A stretch of DNA of 64,000 nucleotides from positions 45,498,044-45,562,043 of the forward strand of contig BTRK01000003.1 of assembly GCA_036245805.1 (NCBI GenBank), given 5' to 3'. This DNA comes from Pristionchus mayeri. Lineage: Eukaryota > Nematoda > Chromadorea > Rhabditida > Neodiplogasteridae. Both the position numbers and the translations under genes were made by a program. Under the pieces are notes generated by a model. That model was not told the origin of the DNA. It did no database searches and worked only from the letters and a program-made list of their open reading frames with translations. Shown here piece after piece: positions 1-11,193 of this stretch (its first letter is position 1; every line of letters starts with the position of its first letter).

Positions 1-845
1 TCCGATCGGGAATAATGCGAGGAACATGAAAATATACGTCTCATTGCATGAAACTTACGTAAATGAAAATTTGTAGGCATAAAACTTCGTGGTTTGTGGC
101 CAAAACAACTCGGCAATTAGATGGTCATAGATACGGCTTCCAAATGTCGATTTTCGAACTCTACGTGAAAACTATGCCAATGGGCAAATTTCCAGCATCG
201 GTTATTTTTTGTTGTACGGATGTATCTCGGTTCTCTCAGATTTCCTCTGTTATTTACACACTTTACATTATACTGATGAAGCAACTCAAATTATATTGAA
301 ATCGATACTGGAATTAAGATAGCTTTCCTTACAGTTCCGAGGAGAGCAAAGCAATTTAAATATAATAACAGTGAGTGATAACGAAAGTAACCCCCGCTGC
401 GAAAGAGATAGGTAGTGTATTGAATGGGAATAGTGGACACTAACATTTCAAGAGTTGAAAAACTGAAATGATCACAATGCGTAATCGGCATAGTTTCGAA
501 AACAATAATCAAATTACTTTTGTTCTTATTGTACATCTGGAGTCTGGAGCCAACGACGACTCTGGGAGCAAAATGAATGTGCCCACCGTTTTCAGCACCT
601 TGAATTACCCCAAAACATATTGTTACAGAAAATCGAGGTTTTTTTGCTGTCCCGGAAACTGTCGGATCTGCTCGATTCTTAGGCGAAGGGCCTTATATAA
701 TTTAAAATAAATAGGAATGCTGAACAGAAATTTCTATTTCAGCACACCTTACGCATCGTTGTTTCGTCGTTGCATCAAGTGTAATCACAATGGGTTGATC
801 CAATCTTGCCACGATTTGTATTGCAAACATAGCTGTCCAGCACTG
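1..845. other. Non-coding stretch with a decayed foldback fragment
   Basis: I see no convincing gene here. Positions about 110-262 are a strongly diverged relative of one arm of the large foldback element at 8.1-11.2 kb: the order of short blocks (an ATACGGCTTCC-like block, a TGTACGGA block, then a CTCTCAGATTTCCTCTG block) is the same as at 8.5 kb and 13.4 kb. The rest is unassigned AT-rich sequence; its short open frames show no protein-like pattern. Confidence 0.5.
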
Positions 846-1822
846 GCGGCGACCCTCAGGGGGGTGCGCAAGCATGAACCCCGGGTCATGGATTTTCGAG
901 GGGGACCTGCGCAAGCATGAACCCCGGGTCATGGTCAAAAATCGATTGGTAGTTCATGACTAGGCACCGTACCAAATCGATAGTACAGTACTTCCTGATA
1001 CCGTACATAGCTACCGTAACCCAGATTACCGCAAACTGATTTTTTTCAAAAAATGAAAATACCGTACCCAGATTAAAAAGTCAAAGTACCGTATCTAATC
1101 GATAGTACAGTACCACCAAATACCGTATCCCACTACCGTAACCCCGACTATCACGAACTAACTTTAATTTAAAGATGTATTGATAACGTGCACAATCGGT
1201 CTGGTGTCGTGAACGATTGATTGTACAGTACCCAAGTAACTACCGTAACCCAGTTCCTTGGGTCAGATCTATTTCCTTGGGTCAAACATTTTTCTAAAAA
1301 TCTTAAATAGATCAATAATTGGTTCTACTCTAATTATAGTTACGGTAGGGTACTTAAAAATAATTGTATTATCGATTTAGGATTTTTAGAAAAATGTTTG
1401 ACCCAAGGAACTAGATCTGACCCAAGGAACTGGGTTACGGTAGTCAGTTGGGTACTGTATAATCGATCGTTCACGACACCAGACCGATTGTGCACGTTAT
1501 CAATACATCTTAAAATTAAAGTTAGTTCGTGATAGTCTTGGTTACGGTAGCGGGATACGGTATTTTATGGTACTGCACTATCGATTGGATACGGTACTTT
1601 GACTTTTTAATTAGGGTACGGTATTTTCATTTTTTGAAAAAAATCAGTTTGCGGTAATCGGGGTTACGGTAGCTATATACGTTATCAGGAAGCACTGTAC
1701 CATCGATTGGTACAGTACTTAGTCTTGACCTACCCATGACCTACCATCGATTTTTTCTATGACCCGGGATTCATGCTTGCTCCAGGGGGGGGGGGGGTGC
1801 GCAAGCATGAATAGGGGTTCGT
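846..1822. repeat. Foldback (long inverted-repeat) element, copy 1
   Basis: A near-palindrome of almost 1 kb. The left arm (about 846-1290) and right arm (about 1375-1822) are inverted copies. Matching landmarks are the AAGCATGAACCCCGGGTCAT blocks at the ends, repeated TACCGTAACCC and ATCGATAGTACAGTAC blocks inside, and a short central loop near 1300-1375. A related element lies at 30,203-30,875, so this is a repeated family and not a chance palindrome. It has no coding capacity. A G-run marks the right outer end near 1785. I did not find a convincing TSD for this copy. Confidence 0.85.
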
Positions 1823-2296
1823 GGGGGTCGCCGGCGGCGTGGACACCTCTCGCATAGCCTTGATTCATTTGTGGACTACCTGAGTAGAGTGCATTATCTT
1901 GATCTCGAACATCTACGATTTTGGGATGATTGTGCAGCGAGAAGATCCCTTCTCTGAACGCTGTGTCTTGTCACTTTCTTGCATCACGAGTTTTTCAAAG
2001 GCATGTACATTCTGATTTCTTCAGTCTTGCCTCGTTTCCATCATTGGTAAAAAAAAACAAATTCTCAACGTCAATACTACTAACCTGCAATAGTACAACC
2101 ACTCCGAATTCAGGGTCACCTTCACACATTCACAAGAGAAATGCATCTGCGTCCCTTGCTGCCGGACTTCTCCTGAGAGGATGAAGGTGAGCGAGATATT
2201 GTTTTTTTAATCTATGAACGTTTTCCAAAAATCAGCCGGTAAGGAGATAAATAATTCTAAAGTTAGGTGATTTCGGGGAAGAAAAAGTTTAAGGAT
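1823..2296. other. No gene seen
   Basis: I see no supported gene, RNA or repeat between the foldback element and the MITE that starts at 2305. Short open frames are present without recognisable protein features. Confidence 0.4.
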
Positions 2297-2304
2297 ATGC
2301 AAAG

Positions 2305-2612
2305 TAGGGTTGGCAATTTGTGTCTGAAAAAGCCGGTTGATCGCGCGCGTTCGGACACAAATGAGTCGGAATGAAGAATGGCCTTTGTAACTTCGGACAC
2401 AATTATGTCCGAAACATATTGAAGACAATCAAAAGAAGGCAAAAAATAAAGATTTTGAAAATGTTTAAGACATGTTTCAGACACAGTTGTGTCTAAGACA
2501 CAACTGTGTCTGAACTTTTCAGACACAGATGTGTCTGAAACACATTTGTGTCTGAAAAATTGAGACACGCAATTGTCTGAGACACACGTTTGGGCATAAT
2601 TTGCCAACTCTA
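2305..2612. mobile_element. hAT-like MITE with internal GACACA palindrome array
   Basis: A 308-bp non-coding element flanked by an exact 8-bp TSD, ATGCAAAG, at 2297-2304 and 2613-2620. The terminal inverted repeats are TAGGGTTGGCAA on the left and TTGCCAACTCTA on the right. An 8-bp TSD with TAGNG-type ends is what hAT-superfamily elements leave. The interior is unusual: a run of short imperfect palindromes built on GACACANNTGTGTC, spaced a few tens of bases apart between about 2320 and 2585. The open frame across it, rich in repeated VSD/VSE triplets, is a by-product of this repeat and not a gene. Confidence 0.85.
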
Positions 2613-2620
2613 ATGCAAAG

Positions 2621-4139
2621 TATTTGAACTCGAAACTATGGAATAAAACTTGATTCCATGTTGTGAGGGACCCTAAGGACTATCGGAAACCGTGCAGTGA
2701 AGGAAGCGTCAAATATTGTACCAAGCACACTTGCTTTTTATTTGAATCTTCGGAGACACGCGTGACAGCTTTATAGTAGTTGGAATATGGTTCTGGGTGA
2801 TTGGGGTTGTGTGTAGCGGCAAGGGGAAACAGACTGATGGAACGACAAATATGCGAGAGTCTTGTCTGTCTCGAGGAATCCTAACTGAATGGACGAAGCT
2901 AGCACTGACGGAAGTTCTTTCCCAAGTCACTGATCCCAGTAAGTGGTCCCATAGCTAGATGGCTAAGGCGTGTAATCGCGAGATCATTAAGACGGACGGC
3001 ACATCTCATTTATCGGGCGATACAACACTCAGCCTCTCTGAGTGAGGTCATACAACCTAACTGAATCTCTAGCGGGTGGTACTTGCGGGAGAAGGGAGAG
3101 GGAGGAGTGCGTAGATGGTAGCGAGATAAGGTAAACCGAGTGGACGAGATGAAGGAAACTACTTAGATATAACAACAGAATATTATTACTATTAGAGTCA
3201 AAGAAAACCGGCTGAGAATCGAGCGTTGAAAGCTTTTTACAGCTATGTGGGCAAGTTGAAACATGCCTTTGTTGGGATGGCAATCTGGAATTAATGGAAT
3301 ATTGTGCTACCTTGTTTCGCGCTTTGAATATAGTTGTCGATTTTGCAGATTGATCGAGAGCGTGCTCAAGATAAATTCCATCCTGCTGAGGAATCCGTAT
3401 CTGAGCTGTGATGACTGAGCAAGCGGTGACTAAGTTGCTGTGTTTCAATTTTAATGTATTTATCAGATAGAGTTCAACGCGTAGTCGATGAATATTGGTC
3501 GTTTTGTACTGCAAAAGCTGTTCTTACGCTGATATAATGATTCTTGTATGTGAATTCTTCTCGCTCGCGAGTCAATAGAAGAAGGTGGTTGATTTGTGAA
3601 CGTTTGGTTTCACATTTCGCACTAGGCGTTTACCTGCTTCATTTGTACCTCAAATGAGTACGAGGTCGGGGGTTCGTTAATAGGAATTCCACTTACTCTT
3701 CAATAAAAAATATCTTCGATAAATTATGTGAAAATGTGCTACGAGGCAATGCCTTTCCTATTATTTAATAATGATAACGATTGCAGCGTGCCTCTGAACG
3801 TGCCCTCTCTTCCATCAAGGTGTCAATCGATCGGACGAAGGTGATATTATCCGCAGTCACATGCATTTGCGTTTGTAGTAGAGCGAGAAAAATAAATTGT
3901 AAAAATTATTAAATTGGTATAGGCATAGTAAGCTTTTCTTTGCTTGGCGCTGGTGCAGAAGAATGCGGAGTGGACGGTGGATGAAGTGGCACCTGGGCTT
4001 ATAATTATAATTTCACAATCGTCAGTTTCGCGTTCCACCAATATCTTAAAGATTTGGGTATCTTATATTCTGCAATACATGACGAGCAATTTAGTTATAC
4101 TTAAAAAAAACTTTTTATATACTTAAAAAACGTTTAAAA
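2621..4139. other. No supported gene; one unassigned open frame
   Basis: An open frame of 161 codons lies on the minus strand at 3029-3514. It has no motif I recognise, a biased Ser/Leu composition and no flanking exons, so I do not call it a gene. A tRNA-like A-box stretch near 2947-2990 lacks the rest of a tRNA. Confidence 0.4.
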
Positions 4140-4920
4140 TTAATGGGAAAGGCGTTTGTGCAGATCCCCGAAAGTCCCACTGTTCTGGCTGATAATCATT
4201 TTCCGATTGCAGGTCTTCTCTGGCGCGATCGCACGTCGCTCGAGCCAATGAAGGAATGTCAGGATCGTATTTTGCTATTCAATCACGAAATCTCCCTTTT
4301 TTTTGTAAAATACAGTTTCGAAGACAAGAAATAATGAGAGTTATCGACTAGGGTTCCCTTGATGGAATTGAAAAGCAATTGGAATTCCAATAGTATTGGA
4401 ATTCCAATAACTATATGGAATTCCATTAACAAGGGAGGTAATTTGTCGGTGAAACTCAAGCGAAAAGAGTGATTTTTGTTCAGACCGATCTTCGATCAAA
4501 ATGATCGGAATCTCTTATTGGAATTCCAATAACGAATGGAATTCCGGATTCAATTCCATCAAGAGAACCCTATTATCGACGCTATGGGCCAGAAGAACAG
4601 GTTTGTGAAAAACCTGTTCGATTCTGGACAGAGCGCCACGTGCGACGTATGCTTGTGATTATGATGCAGATTTGGAACGCAACAACTCCTTGTTTGGTAG
4701 TGATTGCATCAAATTTCTTTAAAGCCGCTACTTCCTTGCCGCTGCTCCACGAGTATCGCGAAGTCTTTTGATTCTCCGCAATCAACTCCTTGCCTGGATT
4801 TGAATCTAAAATATTCTGGCGGCCATAATACCACGTTGTACTGTCATGAATGCTTCATTTTGGGGGATACCCTGCAGCATTCGACGGGGGCTTCCTTCTT
4901 ATGCTCGTGATTGTAGTGAA
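4140..4920. repeat. Dispersed repeat, copy 1 (interrupted by a MITE)
   Basis: Sequence around 4208-4348 and 4573-4750 matches 22,557-22,900: the same GCAGGTCTTCTCTGGCGCGA start, the same CGACGCTATGGGCCAGAAGA block and the same AAAACCTGTTCGATTCTGGA block in the same order. Between the two halves this copy carries the 224-bp insertion at 4349-4572, which the second copy lacks. Function unknown; no intact reading frame. Confidence 0.8.
4349..4572. mobile_element. hAT-like MITE with exact 8-bp TSD and a paralogous empty site
   Basis: A 224-bp foldback insertion whose ends are TAGGGTTCCCTTGATGGAAT and an imperfect inverse, ...ATTCCATCAAGAGAACCCTA. It is flanked by TTATCGAC at 4341-4348 and 4573-4580. 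The related repeat at 22.69 kb reads straight through as ...CTTATCGACGCTATGGGCC, with a single TTATCGAC and no insertion, so the empty site is visible in the same window. It is built largely from repeats of GGAATTCC and encodes nothing. Confidence 0.92.
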
Positions 4921-5165
4921 ATGTGATGGCTGAAGAGATTGCGAGGTATTATTGTAAACGGACGAAGCGACATAAGGGGATGTACGCTGTCTAGTATTCC
5001 CTGACTCGACTTTACACGCTGTATAGCGTGTTTTTCAAATATTGATTGTTCATTTATTTTTCGTAGAGTATGTCAAATTTATTTGAGTGGTCGAAATCTT
5101 TTGGGCTTTACGTTGACCAAGCAGGCTACCATGTTCGCACATTTAGCGAAATGCATAGTGGAAAA

Positions 5166-5595
5166 CATATAAGACACTATCTGAGAAAATCAGCATATTT
5201 CTTCAGCGAGTTGGCACTAGCCGAAACCTCGGATTCATTCTAACTTCGCCAATGGCAGTACTCGACGAGGTAAGCATACGAGCATCGATAGAATATCGCT
5301 CCGCGTCCATGCACGCTGCAGCTGCGTTACAGTATTCTTTACACCACAATCCGCTTTCGAGGGATCTTTTGACCTCGTTACCTAACTTCGGGGCGGATTT
5401 CAATTGCGCCGTTGTAATCAAGTGTACATCGATATAAATAGATGCGGAAACACAAATAAAATTTGTATGCTTCTTGACAAATTTTCGGGGAAGTACAAAA
5501 ATGTCGGAAGGAAAAATGGAATTATCGATTTCCGGCGTTATATGGAATCTCACCGAAAAATTCCCCAGCGTCTTCTTTCTAAAAAATCGTTAATA
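5166..5595. repeat. Diverged single arm of the 49.5-50.6 kb foldback family
   Basis: The block order from CACTATCTGAGAAAATCA through TTGGCACTAGCC, the TAACTTCGCCAATGG block, TTCGGGGAAGTACAAAAATG and GATTTCCGGCGTTA matches one arm of the palindrome at 49,463-50,619. Here only one orientation is present, so it is a solo, decayed arm. The open frames across it are not genes. Confidence 0.7.
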
Positions 5596-5810
5596 GTCAA
5601 TGATTCCTGTCCTCGACTAGCATTATTTGTATTTTTTCTATGCGCAGCCAACGAATCAATTACTCAGTCACTTCAGATTCATCTATCTGCCATCTCTGAA
5701 ACTAGAGACTGCTGGTTATGGTACGATTAAGGATGACTGCGAATTTTCTTGTACATTTCAACTAACTTATGCTCAATTCTCATCTTTACAGTCATTCTCC
5801 TCGTCAATCG

Positions 5811-5860
5811 TTTCTGCAGAAAATCGTATGATGTAGCATCATACGATTTTCTGCAGAAAG
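5811..5860. repeat. Perfect short hairpin
   Basis: Arms of 23 bp (beginning TTTCTGCAGAAAATCG) flank a 3-base loop, with the second arm an exact reverse complement. The arm itself contains the CTGCAG palindrome. No TSD and no coding content were seen. Confidence 0.85.
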
Positions 5861-5936
5861 CGGTGTACGAAAAGTCTTTGAAAATAGTCGACTTAGTAAT
5901 TGAAGCGCACGTGAAAAATAGTATTGCAAGGTCTAT

Positions 5937-6697
5937 AAACACTCGCGTTTTCTTTCAGCAATTAAAAAAATAAATATTACCTTGCATACCTGGATTTCCT
6001 CTTCACCCTCCTTTCTCTGCCTACACATTCCATCCACTCCGAGAAAAAGAAGAGGAAAAAGAACGTTGATGACGAACCACAGCACTGTGACGAATGTGCG
6101 TATTGAAACCCACCTGCCACAATCTTCCACCGACTCATTCTGCACTGGAGCCTTCCGTACGATTCGTGTTCTCCTATGAGGGGTTGGTTGCCCATTGTGC
6201 GTCGTCGCGCCTCTGTCACCTCCTCGCGCGTTTTCTCACCCGGCGTAACTAGAGAGAGTGCGCTCTCTTTGTATGTGACTGGCAGCTACGTTTCTCGAAG
6301 GGCACAATTAGTACGGGGCTGAACCAATGTGCGTTGGAGAGCACTGGTGCACATGAGAATCAGCTGAACGGAACCCAACGTCGGAGTTGAGGCCAAATTT
6401 GCTATTTAATGGTTTTGCCTCCAATACTGGGATATATAGCTGTGAGAATGTCAGACAGTGATAACATCCTCTCATTCACATTAAATGATGCCTGCCGTAT
6501 AAATCTGGCATTGAATAACCGATAATTAATGGCAGTACACGAGCACAGTGCTGTGGTTCGTCATCAACGTTCTTTTTCCTCTTCTTTTTCTCGGAGTGGA
6601 TGGAATGTGTAGGCAGAGAAAGGAGGGTGAAGAGGAAATCCAGGTATGCAAGGTAATATTTATTTTTTTTAATTGCTGAAAAAAACGCGAGTGTTTA
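5937..6697. repeat. Inverted duplication of a membrane-segment exon-like sequence
   Basis: About 155 bp at 5937-6091 recurs inverted at 6543-6697, with about 450 bp of unrelated sequence between. Read outward, each arm encodes the same hydrophobic peptide (VLWFVINVLFPLLFL, followed by a charged stretch ending KEGEEEIQ) and then a splice-donor-like CAG|GTATGC. So one exon-like unit with a transmembrane helix exists in two opposite copies. Flanking sequence on the minus-strand arm stays open further upstream. I do not recognise the protein. Whether either copy is expressed cannot be told from sequence. Confidence 0.6.
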
Positions 6698-8131
6698 ATA
6701 TACAATAACTTTTTGCTTTTTAGCTTTTTGCTTTTTAACTTTTTGCTTCAGGTATCCTGGATTGCATTGTCATCTATTAGAAGTCCTGCGTCATACCACG
6801 AATGCTACAAATGCGAGATCATTTTTCTTTTTCACGATGATTATCGTTCACTGTTGTCAGGATGCGGACGACGTATATCGACGAGGAAGCTATCGTCAGT
6901 GTGAACGAAGAGCAAATGTGCAACACATTGTGTAGCAGGTGAGATGGATTGATATTTGATCTAAATTACCTAACATAGGTCTACATACAATGATAAAAGA
7001 AGAGAACTATTTTAGGATGGTTTCTGATATCTAACACTGTTTCCATATTATCACTTTGTCTTTTCAATGGCCCACTTCAATGCTCCTTGGCCATTCGTGA
7101 AGGAAGGTACGTTATTGAGACAAGTATGTACTATTTTAATGAATCAATTGAGAAGCGTACGGTCAGCTATTGTCGTGGTCTCGAACAGCGATGTTCGTGT
7201 GATGCTCATGAAACGAGAAAGCGAGATCTCGCGCATCTCATATTCTCAGGGTGTGATCTCACTTCTCTTCCCGTTCCTGATCCGTGATGCATTCGAGACA
7301 CCTTCCACTTTCATGAATACGCCCGCCATGTCTTCGTGGGAAACTTTTTTTTAAAATTCATATTTTGCAAGAGCGTAACATTGCCACTCTGATTGTCACG
7401 AGTTCAGTTGCTGTTTTTGTTTGAACAAGCATTGTGTATTTTTCTAACAAGTTGACATCAAGTGTCAATTCAAGTGCCTGTGGTATAGCTAGCGAGGCAG
7501 TAAAATCTATGTAAATATGCGAAATTATTAGTAATTAGTCCTGGCGCGAAGCGTTTTCTTGATTCAAAAGTATATCTAAAATGTTACATGTTTGGGTTCG
7601 CTCAATATTTCGCATGCATGCGTTCAGAAAAATTATAATATCAATCTAAACTAATATTTTGTCCATATCAGCACCCAGTACTAGTACCTACTAGTATAGT
7701 TTCTTCTCCAATCTTCGGTTAGTTTGTGATAACGCTGTCTAGTAAGACTAGTAAAAGCGTTTCATTTATGAGCCCGTTTGCGTAAGAATCGGACAGTTGT
7801 TGGCACAACCTAAAATAGTCAATTCTCTGAAACTTCCTTATTTGGGATAATCTGACCCGCTGAATACGATAGACATACTCATTTTGACCAAATATTGGTG
7901 GTTGGCTCCAGACGGCGTGACGTCAGTTTCTACCAATATCTCATATCTGGATGCAGGATATTGCTAAAATTACGAAAAAATAACTACCGGCGCAGAATTT
8001 AAATGCGGATCTCAACTATCCAATTTATTTTTCATAAAACTAATTAGTAATAATTAAGTTTTTAATGCGTGCAAAGTTCTCGGGGAGACTAGGCTTGATC
8101 TGACGGGCATGACAAGATGAATCCAAATCTG
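6698..8131. other. No gene seen
   Basis: An intergenic stretch. Open frames at 7067-7354 overlap each other in several frames and show no family motif or exon structure. A short TTTTTGCTTTTTAGC-type repeat lies at about 6711-6748. Confidence 0.4.
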
Positions 8132-11100
8132 TTTTAAGAGACATTCCACGAGAAAACCTAACCTTTTGGGAGGGGTCGACGGATGGCTTTTTTGCAACCC
8201 CCCTCAATGTTTCGCTGGCGAAGTTCCCATACCGAGTGCTGATATTTGGCCCAATATGAACGGTTCTGGTGCACTTTCCGAAAAATGCCAACAGGCCAAA
8301 AAAATAGAAATTTTCAAATTTTTGAAAAGTACGATATTATAGGTTTTCTAGGTTTATTTTTCGATGAAAATAACGAAAAACATACTTTGAATGCGATCAG
8401 ATGCCGATATAGAGTCGAAATAGTCGATTTTCGAAGATTTTTGCCCGTACTGAAAATGTTTTCAACCAGTCTACCGAAACTGATTACATTTTCGGATTCC
8501 CCGTGCAAAACTGCGCATAACAGAGGAAATCTGAGAGAACCGAGATACGTCCGTACAAGGAAAACTTAACCTATGCTGAAAAAGTGTCCCTAGGGGTACT
8601 TTTTCAGGTAGATCACGAAAATCGACCTTAGGAAGCCGTATCTCTGACCCCTCATTCCCTGTGGCGCGCCTCAACGGCGAGGTCGGTTTTTCTATATTTT
8701 GAACGGCTCATCCAAACCCGTGCATATATAGTAATTCTGAAAGATCTCGTCGAGATAAGTATTTTGTATGTTGGAAGTGAAGGGCTAGATCATCTGTGAA
8801 AAAAGTTATATTCATTTGAAGGTTATAAATTGATGCCATGAAAAACTAATGCTCGATAACAATCCAGTTTAATTTTCAATCGATTCCTCGTGCAATTTTA
8901 CCCCTGGGCACAAATTTAAATGAAAATCGAAGGTCTGGTATTTGACGAAATTTTCGAAAGAATATGGCCAAGTCGAGTTTTTTTGGCCGAAAATTTCGAT
9001 TTTTTGCGCATACAAATTTTCATTCACGTTTTGGAGAGGAGACAAGTACAAATTCGTTTTCTACAGGCCAAAATACTCCAGAAAAAAATTAACTCGGCTT
9101 ATTCTGAGATTTTCGATTTTTGGCTTTTTCTGAGATTTTCGATCATCGAAAAATCACTGTTTTGAGCCAAAAATCGAAAATCTCAGAATAAGCCGAGTTA
9201 AATTTTTTCTGCAGTATTTTGACCCGTAGAAAACGAATTTGTACATGTCTCCTCACCAAAACGTGAATGGAAATTTGTAGGCGCAAAAAATCGAAATTTT
9301 CGGCCAAAAAAACTCGACTTGGCCACATTCTTTCGAAAATTTCGTCGAATACCAGACCTTCGATTTTCATTTAAATTTGTGCCCAGGGGTAAAATTGCAC
9401 GAGGAATCGATTGAAAGTTAAATTGGATTGTTATCGAGCACCAGTTTTCCATGGCATCAATTTTTAACTTTCAAATGACCATAACTTTTTTTGCAGAAGA
9501 GCTAGCACTTAACTTCCAACAGAAAAACCGACCTCGCCGTTGAGGCGCGCCACAGGGAATGAGGGGTCAGAGATACGACTTCCTAAGGTCGATTTTCGTG
9601 CTCTACCTGAAAAAGTACCCTAGGGACACTTTTTCAGCATAGGTTAAGTTTTCCTTGTACGGACACTGCAAGGTATATCTCAATTCTCTCAGAATTCCTC
9701 TGATAAAACCGGAATTTGGCGAAATTTTATCCATGTGCTCTGAAGTTATGGTGTCCAGAATAAGGTTCACTTGGGGTTAGCTCTTTGAGCAAAACCATCA
9801 CAAGATCTCCAAATCATGCCGAATGGGCTCTTTTTTGCACCGAATCTTATATAGAATCAAATAATTTGAGGTCATGGTCAGACAATTTCAAGTCTTCATT
9901 TTGAAATTTTCATTTTTGGAAATTCCGAATTTCCCTCATTTCACAAAGAGCGGTTTTTTTCCCGCTAAAATCAGGTTTGCAATCATCCGAAATGCCTCAT
10001 TTTACCATATACTCATTTATCATGCTCATTTACATTGTTGTTATGCATTTCACGCTCAATTAGACGCGCTAATGATTTGAAACCCTGTGAAAATTCGAAT
10101 TTTTAAGAAATTTTGAACTTTCGAGACGCTCTCAGATTGCTATTTGAAGTTCAACTGCATGATATTTCGCTCAGAATTACTATATTCAACCCATATAATG
10201 ATTTCCAGATGGTTGGGGAGCAATCTGGCGAAATTTTTTTTTTTCGAAAATTTCGATCCACCTCGAAACCAGGGGAAAAAAATTTTTCACCAGATGGCTC
10301 CCAAAACAACTGGGAATGTTTATATAAGTTGAATATAGTAATTCTGAGCGAAATATCATGCAGTTGAACTTCAAATAGCAATCTGAGAGCGTCACAAACT
10401 CTCAAAATTTCCAAAATTTCGAAAAAATCGAATTTTCACAGCGTTTCAAATCATTAGCGCGTGTAATTGAGCGTGAAATGCATAACAACAATGTAAATAA
10501 GCATGAGAAATGAGTATATGATAAAATGAGGCATTTCGGATGATTGCAAACCTGATTTTAGCGGGGGAAAACGCTCTTTGTGAAATGAGAGAAATTCGGA
10601 ATTTCCAAACATGAAAATGAAGACTTCGAATTGTCTGAGCATGACCTCAAATTATATAGTTCGATATAAAAATACGATTCGGTGCAAAAAAGAGCCCATT
10701 CGGCATGATTTGGAGATATTGTGATGGTTTTGCTCAAAGAGCTAACCCCAAGTGAGCCTTATTCTGGACACCATAACTTCAGAGCGCATGGATAAAATTT
10801 CGTCAAATTCGGCTTTTATGCGTAGTTTTGCACAGGGAATCCGAAAATGTAATCAGTTTTGGTAGACTGGTTGAAAACATTTTCAAGACGGGCAAAAAGC
10901 TTCGAAAATCGACGATTTCGACTCTGTATCGGCATCTGATCGCATTCAAAGTATGTTTTCCGTTATTTTCATCGAAAAATATACTTAGAAAACGTATAAT
11001 ATCGTACTTTTCAAAAATTTGAAAATTTCGTATTTTTTGGGCCTGTTGGCATTTTTCGGAAAGTGCACCAGAACCGTTCATATTGGGCCAAGTATCAGCA

Positions 11101-11193
11101 CTCGGTATGGGAACTTCACCAGCGAAATATTGAGGGGGGTTGCAAAAAAACCATCCGTGACTTGGTACGTTTTCTCGTGGAATGTCTCTTAAA
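8132..11193. repeat. 3-kb composite foldback element of nested palindromes
   Basis: The outer arms (about 8132-8570 and 10,826-11,193) are inverted copies: GAGACATTCCACGAGAAAAC at the left end answers GTTTTCTCGTGGAATGTCTC at the right. Inside sit two further palindromes side by side. One is centred near 9150 (arms about 8571-9145 and 9160-9680) and the other near 10,255 (arms about 9700-10,250 and 10,260-10,815). A second, truncated copy of the first inner palindrome plus the start of the second lies at 12,779-13,652, so the composite behaves as one repeated unit. It carries no transposase; its open frames mirror each other across the symmetry axes. Confidence 0.88.

Noticed and set aside
846..1822. 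CRISPR-like or satellite array, because short blocks recur many times
   Set aside because: The recurrence is mirror symmetry of one long inverted repeat, not evenly spaced direct repeats with unique spacers.
2947..2995. tRNA-like 5' half (CCATAGCTAGATGGCTAAGG with an anticodon-arm-like segment)
   Set aside because: No B-box (GGTTCGANYCC) follows, the acceptor stem does not pair, and the D-loop is one base short. At most an old tRNA fragment.
3029..3514. 161-codon open frame on the minus strand
   Set aside because: Low-complexity Ser/Leu/His composition, no motif, no splice partners, and overlapping frames on both strands.
7067..7354. 95-codon open frame on the plus strand
   Set aside because: A second frame across the same DNA is equally open and neither looks like protein; no exon context.
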